From the IMG/VR virus record IMGVR_UViG_3300030419_007196, positions 20,292 through 84,291 of that record: a stretch of DNA of 64,000 nucleotides, one strand, 5' to 3'. Every line of letters starts with the position of its first letter. The first letter of the stretch is position 1. Below the pieces are notes generated by a model. The model worked only from the letters and a program-made list of their open reading frames with translations, ran no database searches and was not told the origin of the DNA. Of this stretch, positions 58,667 through 64,000 are shown in pieces. Source of the DNA: a virus. The translations under genes were made by a program, and so were the position numbers.

Positions 58667-61600
58667 TCAAAACTTATCAATCTGTCTATGAATATCTTTC
58701 AATTCAAAAATTTCTTCTGTATAGCACGCCTCGCCCAACAAGCTCTTTCCCGAAGAGGGGTGGCCAAACAAGGTGAAGGAGCTTTCTACGTCTTCACCCT
58801 TTAAATAATTATCAACTGTATTCTCTCTTCTGTACTCTACAATCGCGCCCTTTGAAGGATTGTCTATTGCATTAATTGTAACAGTTTCATCAAAATATCT
58901 AAATGGTTTTCTATCATTAACAAAATCTGGACTAACTGAATCTGGCCGATTTGCAAAATTAATCTTATAGCCTAAAGACAGTTGAGCGAAAGTAGCGATC
59001 TCAAACGGCCCAGTTGAAATGTTTGCAAAGTGTTTAAACGCCTCATTATGGTTGATTGCCATCAATTCGCCATCATGGGTTGTTATTGTCACCCCAAAGT
59101 TTTTCTCAATTTCGAAAGTTTCAACTGGCCATGAGGAGAATAAACAATTTAAATATTCGCCACTTATACCTTCATAAGGCTGGCCTAGCGAATTGTTGAC
59201 CAAGGCGATTTTTCTAACAGCGGTTCTCTGATCAAAGCCAACCTCTCGATCGTATTGCGTTAGTGTTTGTAATATTTTTTGGCGCCTCGGATAAATATAC
59301 TCACCAAAATCAAAGTACTTTAGTTCAAAATTGCTTCTTTCTCTAACATTTTCGTCAAAAATGCAAATGTATCTATGGTTAGAACTTATATCTAAAATTT
59401 TCGTTTTATATTCATTAGGTAGTGCTCTAAAATTAGTCGAACCACTAGTAAAATACTCTGACAATCTTGGATATGAAATCTCATAATTTGTAGCATGAAG
59501 TGTATCGTCGCTCAAATTTTTGACTATAGCCGTATTTAACAAGCCCTTAGAAAATATTGGCGCTGTTTCGATTCTTACTGTCCCTTCGTCTTCTCTAGTC
59601 TCCGATATTTCTACAGGGATAGAATTTCTATATGTGCTGTTTTTAAGGACTGGCTGGACATGTCGCAATCTAGCTGCGCCTAGTGAGTGTTTATATGGCC
59701 CACTAGAGTTTAAGAAATACATATGAAGTTTTTTGCCTTCGGCTATACCTGCTGTAATATTGGGGTTTGTTGCCGACCCACTTGTCATGCCATCAATTTC
59801 ATAACCAGACGCGCCAACGGTAACATCCCTGCCCACAACAATATTTGTGCCATGAAAATCTATGCGTTGAGAGCCAAACGGAGTTGCTGTGACAACCTCT
59901 TCGCTATTTGGAATTGTAATGCTGGCCTCTTCATCATAATAAGAAGCAGTTAAAGGCGCGTAATCTAGAATATCAGTCGCTATGGATGAAAAGTGAGAAT
60001 TCACATATGGTGCATTATTATAGTCGCCTAGGCGAATAATGTTTGTTGCCCTGAACCATCTTTGATCGTAATTATTTTGTGAGTTCCTTGTTATGTATGC
60101 ACTATCGTATTCAACAACATATGACTGTAATTCATCTGTTGTGCGGCGGCGGTCAGCGACCTCCAGCCTCAAGTGAGGATTTGGATTTCCAGAGTATATT
60201 GCGGTGCCAGCCCCTTGACCGATAGAACGATAACTATGTCCATCATTAGCCAGCGGCGTTGAATAAGCTTTTCTTAAAGCCCTTTTGATATTTAAATTTT
60301 TATAATTTAAATTCTGTTGTGGCGAAGCTTGCTCGTTCTCAAGATCATACCTATCTCTAAAAATAGCGCGGTCGACTGCACGAATCTCTGAGGTACTCGA
60401 CGTGTTTTCAACCCTACTAATTGCCTTTCTATCATATGCTGCCAAGCCAGATATTTCTTCAACCATTACAGTCTTGGCTGCAGAGTAAGAAAAAATATTG
60501 CCGCTGACAGCAAGTGTTGATATGTCACGATCACTTGGAGTAATTCCAAATATTTCACCGGATGTTCCATCCCAGTTAAAGCCAGATTTATATTTTGTAA
60601 TATAGCTTCTCTTAACTTCGTGCACTAAGTTCGTTGGTATGCTAGAGTTTACCTTGAAGGAGCCTGCATTATCTGATTTTATCTGCGGGCTTTGAATGCG
60701 GATATCCGGATTTGCGCCGGCCGAGCCAACCATAATGTTTACAGAATATTTTTCTTTCCTATCAGCTTCATCTTTTAAAAGTTGAGAATCAAGAGTTTTT
60801 ATACCGACAGAAGACACAACTGACGGCTTTTGCTGGTATACCTCAAAGCCGATCCCAGAATTAAATGGCCTGTTTGAAGAAGATAAAATCTGAATTCCCA
60901 TAGGACCCAAAAGCGTATCAGCCGTATATTCTCCATAGGCTTCAGAGCTAGAATCTCCTACACTTGCTAATGCGCGGTGAAATCTTTTGCCGTATAGGGC
61001 AGTATCCGCGTGATCCTCAATCAAAGGGGCGGAAGAGCTTTGTATGGTTACCAAAATCCCATCTGCACTTGTATCTTGAAATCTTCTTGTTTGTAGGAAA
61101 ATATCATCACTATTAGAAGTGTTTGTACTGAGCGTTTCACCTTTTATGGCGCGAGCCTGACCACGAACAGCATATGGCGTCGATGCGGCCATGGCATTTC
61201 TAGTTTTAATTATTATATCAAGCTGAGTACGCAACGTATCGACATCTTTGGTGCCAACAATAATAGGGCTGCCGTTTCTGTCTTTTTCAGCCCGGTCTTT
61301 CATATAAACATATCTTTTAACAAAATTGCCATCTGAATTTGGTAGTCTTGTTACCTCTTTTGACCTCTCAAGTGATCGATTTGCCTCGTCAAAACCCTCT
61401 TCATCCACATAGTTGCCGCCACCCTTATAGCTTAATGTTGGGTCGCCCTTTGTTGTTAAGGTTGTTGCTGATTTGATGGCCGCTTTAGGATAGTCTGTTG
61501 AAACTGTAAATTCAGAATCATCTTGAGTTGCACCAATAGTTAAATCTGGACGGTTATTAACGTTTGTTAGTGTGATCCCAGTCAAGTCAACGTTGTCTGT

Positions 61601-64000
61601 GTTTAATTTCTCAGTCTTTGGAACATGTTTCCCTTCGTTTCCGGGTGGCCCCTCTGTGTTTTTATAATCATTATCAAAACTTTGTAACAACAACTCGTAG
61701 TGTCTTTTTACTTTGTGCCGATCTAGCACATGATCCTCTACTACAGTCCTAATTTTTTCCGACGTTGCGGCTGAAGCTGGTACTAGATTTGGAATTACAG
61801 AGTCTAAAGCACTATCCAAAAATTTATAAAGATTAACAAATTTGTCCAAATCTTCGACTTTATTAACTCTTGAAAAATAAAAATGCTTAAAGTGTTCAAG
61901 CTGCTTATAGTTGTCTCTGTACGAGTGAACTACTTCACCATACATGTTGTTAAAAGATATGACATCGGCAAAAAAGTTTAATATGTCTCTTGACAAGACT
62001 TCATTCTGGCTAGCTTCAAACGCAAAGAAGTATTTAACAGGCTTCTTGTTCATTTGATGTGCATCGAAATCATTATTTAATAGCCTAATCATATTTTTGC
62101 CATATAATGAATCTGGCCTATGAATAATTGATCCCTGCATAAAATCTAATTTTGTAAAATCCCCAGATGTGGAGCCGCTAGCCCATCTAGCAGTAAAATC
62201 TCTGCTGTTGTGTTTGCCGAAGCCGCTCATCGGGTATTGTTCGACTAGTTTTAAGGACCCGCTAGCACTATCCAAAATTTCATCACTAGACGAAACAATA
62301 GTATCAAATTCCCAATTTAACGCAAGAGTATCTGCCTTCAATATAAAACTTGCAGATGCCTCAGCCGATTCATAAGTGAAAGCTCTTTCCTGTGGGTTTG
62401 AAAGACCATAGTTTTTTGGATTTCTGGAATGTTTTGTTATCTCATCATTTGTTAGAAAAGAATTCCAAACCATAAATCTAGAAAATTTAACGTCACTCCT
62501 GTTAAGCAAAGCACCAGTAATGTTAGTTCGGTGGGCACCCAAGAAAAACCTCTTATTAGAGCCAGTTAAAAACTGACTAGCTGAAACATGAGAGATGGAT
62601 GCGCTGGTTTCAAATTGTGCTAATTTTTCACCTAAGTGTGTCTTTACACCATAAAAATTTAATGTAAAAGTTGTCGAATCCTTCACATAGCTAGAGAATG
62701 GATATTCTTGAGGATAAAGCCTGACTGCCAATTGCCATGGAATGCCATCATATACTAACTTATCTTCATCAGCAAAGAAGCTAGAGGTCAACATCGGTAT
62801 AAACCCAGTTGATGATGTTAGTACAAACTGTGCGTGGCCAGAACTGTTCCTTCTGGTTTGCACCTGAAAGTCAATATCACCATGGTCGGTGGTGGTGGGT
62901 ATATGTGTTTGATTGTGAAAAATACTGGCGCTGTGCACACCAAACAAACTAGCTGTAGTCAGATCCTGCAGGCCCTGTAGTGATGCAATATCTGGCTTTT
63001 TTGGGAAAAGTATTTGAGCCTCTATGGTCATCGGTATATTTTCATTTGAAGAAGAAGGGAAATAACCATATGAATCCATTTGCTCATCAGAGCCTGAATG
63101 GTATTGGAAAATAACACCTTCTCTATCATCAGAATCCTCAAACCCTGAAAAGTCAACTAGCCTCTTTTTTACTATTGAATCATAAACTTTATCATCTATT
63201 TGGTATTCAACACCATCCGCATAAAGATTAATCTTAAATAATTCATCATCTGTTCCGTAACACCTAAACAGGTTTCTAAATGCCTTTTCAGTTCCTTTTG
63301 ATTTTAATATCGATGTTAGGTTTGCGTATATATTCTTGTAAACTTTGTTTTTAAGATTGTATAATTTGTCTTCAAAAGTTCTTTTTTCATCCTGATCAAA
63401 AATAGTTGCCAAAACATCCGGGTCGACAAACATCTCAGGAACATTAAAGCCTGACGCTTGTAATAATCTAGCCGCATAATCAGTAGTTTTGTTACTTGAT
63501 GAAATATATTGAGCTTCTTTAAAGTTCTTAACATGCTCAATTTGCGCGTGCATGGTATCAAAATAGGAGCCAACAACTTGAAACAACTTCTTTATTTCTT
63601 GGCCTTTGAAGTTGTCCAAATCCCTCATCCATTGTGGTATGTTGCTGTAAAGCGCCGTACCATTAGAGACATCATAATTGCTTCCAGATGTCAAAAGTGG
63701 AGTGAGTGTGTTGTTATAATTTGGGTTATCTTCGAACAACAGCGGGTCTTTTGTTTCTGATTGGGCATAGCCCCCGGCGACCATAGCCGATTCTTCGCTT
63801 CTCATGGATAAAGTCGAATCATACCCAATGAATGTTCCGTTGTTTATTCTTCCAGAATAGTCTACAATTAAGTTGTCGCCAATTGATGTAGAGGACGTGA
63901 CCTCGTTACCATCAACATATAGGCCAGATCCAGAAACAGAACTAACGCCCTCATTAAATTTAAAATAAACGCCTAAATCAACTTTGTTAAAATGGGCACT
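58667..64000 (-). CDS. giant virion protein, partial at the window edge (at least 1777 aa)
   Basis: The frame stays open from the ATG at 63805 to position 64000 (65 more codons, read through with no stop), so the true start lies outside. The visible N-terminus (VYFKFNEGVSSVSGSGLYVD, NLIVDYSGRINNGTFIGY) looks LamG-like. A helical region follows (YANLTSILKSKGTEKAFRNL, FRCYG, a pattern of tail/baseplate I-type proteins), then a second LamG-like part (FFLGAHRTNITGALLN, RFMVWNSFLTNDEIT). Near the C-terminus FGVTITTHDGELMAINHNEA resembles the end domains of the 429- and 383-aa proteins. Probably a baseplate wedge scaffold such as the gp7 position in T4, or a fibre-bearing part. Confidence 0.7.
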   Translation of the reverse strand, partial: SAHFNKVDLGVYFKFNEGVSSVSGSGLYVDGNEVTSSTSIGDNLIVDYSGRINNGTFIGYDSTLSMRSEESAMVAGGYAQSETKDPLLFEDNPNYNNTLTPLLTSGSNYDVSNGTALYSNIPQWMRDLDNFKGQEIKKLFQVVGSYFDTMHAQIEHVKNFKEAQYISSSNKTTDYAARLLQASGFNVPEMFVDPDVLATIFDQDEKRTFEDKLYNLKNKVYKNIYANLTSILKSKGTEKAFRNLFRCYGTDDELFKINLYADGVEYQIDDKVYDSIVKKRLVDFSGFEDSDDREGVIFQYHSGSDEQMDSYGYFPSSSNENIPMTIEAQILFPKKPDIASLQGLQDLTTASLFGVHSASIFHNQTHIPTTTDHGDIDFQVQTRRNSSGHAQFVLTSSTGFIPMLTSSFFADEDKLVYDGIPWQLAVRLYPQEYPFSSYVKDSTTFTLNFYGVKTHLGEKLAQFETSASISHVSASQFLTGSNKRFFLGAHRTNITGALLNRSDVKFSRFMVWNSFLTNDEITKHSRNPKNYGLSNPQERAFTYESAEASASFILKADTLALNWEFDTIVSSSDEILDSASGSLKLVEQYPMSGFGKHNSRDFTARWASGSTSGDFTKLDFMQGSIIHRPDSLYGKNMIRLLNNDFDAHQMNKKPVKYFFAFEASQNEVLSRDILNFFADVISFNNMYGEVVHSYRDNYKQLEHFKHFYFSRVNKVEDLDKFVNLYKFLDSALDSVIPNLVPASAATSEKIRTVVEDHVLDRHKVKRHYELLLQSFDNDYKNTEGPPGNEGKHVPKTEKLNTDNVDLTGITLTNVNNRPDLTIGATQDDSEFTVSTDYPKAAIKSATTLTTKGDPTLSYKGGGNYVDEEGFDEANRSLERSKEVTRLPNSDGNFVKRYVYMKDRAEKDRNGSPIIVGTKDVDTLRTQLDIIIKTRNAMAASTPYAVRGQARAIKGETLSTNTSNSDDIFLQTRRFQDTSADGILVTIQSSSAPLIEDHADTALYGKRFHRALASVGDSSSEAYGEYTADTLLGPMGIQILSSSNRPFNSGIGFEVYQQKPSVVSSVGIKTLDSQLLKDEADRKEKYSVNIMVGSAGANPDIRIQSPQIKSDNAGSFKVNSSIPTNLVHEVKRSYITKYKSGFNWDGTSGEIFGITPSDRDISTLAVSGNIFSYSAAKTVMVEEISGLAAYDRKAISRVENTSSTSEIRAVDRAIFRDRYDLENEQASPQQNLNYKNLNIKRALRKAYSTPLANDGHSYRSIGQGAGTAIYSGNPNPHLRLEVADRRRTTDELQSYVVEYDSAYITRNSQNNYDQRWFRATNIIRLGDYNNAPYVNSHFSSIATDILDYAPLTASYYDEEASITIPNSEEVVTATPFGSQRIDFHGTNIVVGRDVTVGASGYEIDGMTSGSATNPNITAGIAEGKKLHMYFLNSSGPYKHSLGAARLRHVQPVLKNSTYRNSIPVEISETREDEGTVRIETAPIFSKGLLNTAIVKNLSDDTLHATNYEISYPRLSEYFTSGSTNFRALPNEYKTKILDISSNHRYICIFDENVRERSNFELKYFDFGEYIYPRRQKILQTLTQYDREVGFDQRTAVRKIALVNNSLGQPYEGISGEYLNCLFSSWPVETFEIEKNFGVTITTHDGELMAINHNEAFKHFANISTGPFEIATFAQLSLGYKINFANRPDSVSPDFVNDRKPFRYFDETVTINAIDNPSKGAIVEYRRENTVDNYLKGEDVESSFTLFGHPSSGKSLLGEACYTEEIFELKDIHRQIDKF

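Noticed and set aside
1-64000. tRNA genes, CRISPR arrays, insertion sequences, integrase or attachment sites
   Set aside because: No tRNA-like cloverleaf, regularly spaced repeats, transposase or integrase motifs were seen in the short intergenic gaps or among the genes.

Overview
This 64-kb window is part of the genome of a tailed phage with a contractile tail, a T4-related myovirus. It contains the T4-type head set (portal, prohead protease, scaffold, long-form major capsid protein, large terminase), a sheath, two tube-type proteins, neck proteins and baseplate proteins, plus a UvsX/gp32-type recombination-replication set. All supported genes lie on the minus strand, so transcription runs from high to low coordinates. 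Genes are tightly packed, often with 4-base start/stop overlaps, and no gene-free stretch exceeds 300 bases. Base composition is AT-rich (roughly 38-40% GC by eye). A B12-dependent ribonucleotide reductase, a stand-alone family A polymerase and a phage copy of ribosomal protein bS21 together suggest an aquatic or marine proteobacterial phage. The host cannot be named from the sequence, and that statement is inference.

Layout in the direction of transcription. (1) 64000-50455: large virion proteins, probably baseplate wedge and peripheral tail parts; the first gene enters from beyond the window edge. (2) 50380-46984: three more virion proteins. (3) 46987-42383: a recombination block inside the late region, with a RuvC-like resolvase, a DnaG-type primase and one polypeptide fusing SbcD/Mre11 to SbcC/Rad50. 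(4) 42372-41253: a 20-residue cysteine-rich metallothionein-like peptide and small membrane proteins that look like a lysis set. (5) 41256-29330: packaging and head genes (terminase, portal, protease, bS21, LamG-type protein, scaffold, capsid). (6) 29214-26235: four tandem paralogues of a probable virion decoration protein, then two very basic small proteins. (7) 26185-9554: neck, tail completion, sheath, tubes, a gp26-like protein with an overlapping ORF, tape measure, and hub/baseplate proteins. (8) 9482-1303: replication genes (family A polymerase without exonuclease, a putative tubulin/FtsZ-like protein, ssDNA-binding protein, UvsX, 5'-3' exonuclease/RNase H, DnaB-type helicase, class II RNR). 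(9) 1275-114: endolysin and one small ORF.

Two regulatory classes can be read. Replication genes have sigma70-like promoters (TTGACT or TTTACT, 17-bp spacer, TAxxAT-type -10) and strong intrinsic terminators. Virion and endolysin genes instead carry a recurrent upstream element, AACTATTTAYTATRA, placed a few to about 35 bases before the start codon. This is a candidate phage-specific late promoter and does not match T4's TATAAATA.

The most unusual items are the metallothionein-like micro-gene, the SbcD-SbcC fusion, the late-promoter motif, a possible frameshift between the gp26-like gene and the next ORF, the divergent tubulin-like protein, and a strong over-representation of the palindrome GCCGGC.
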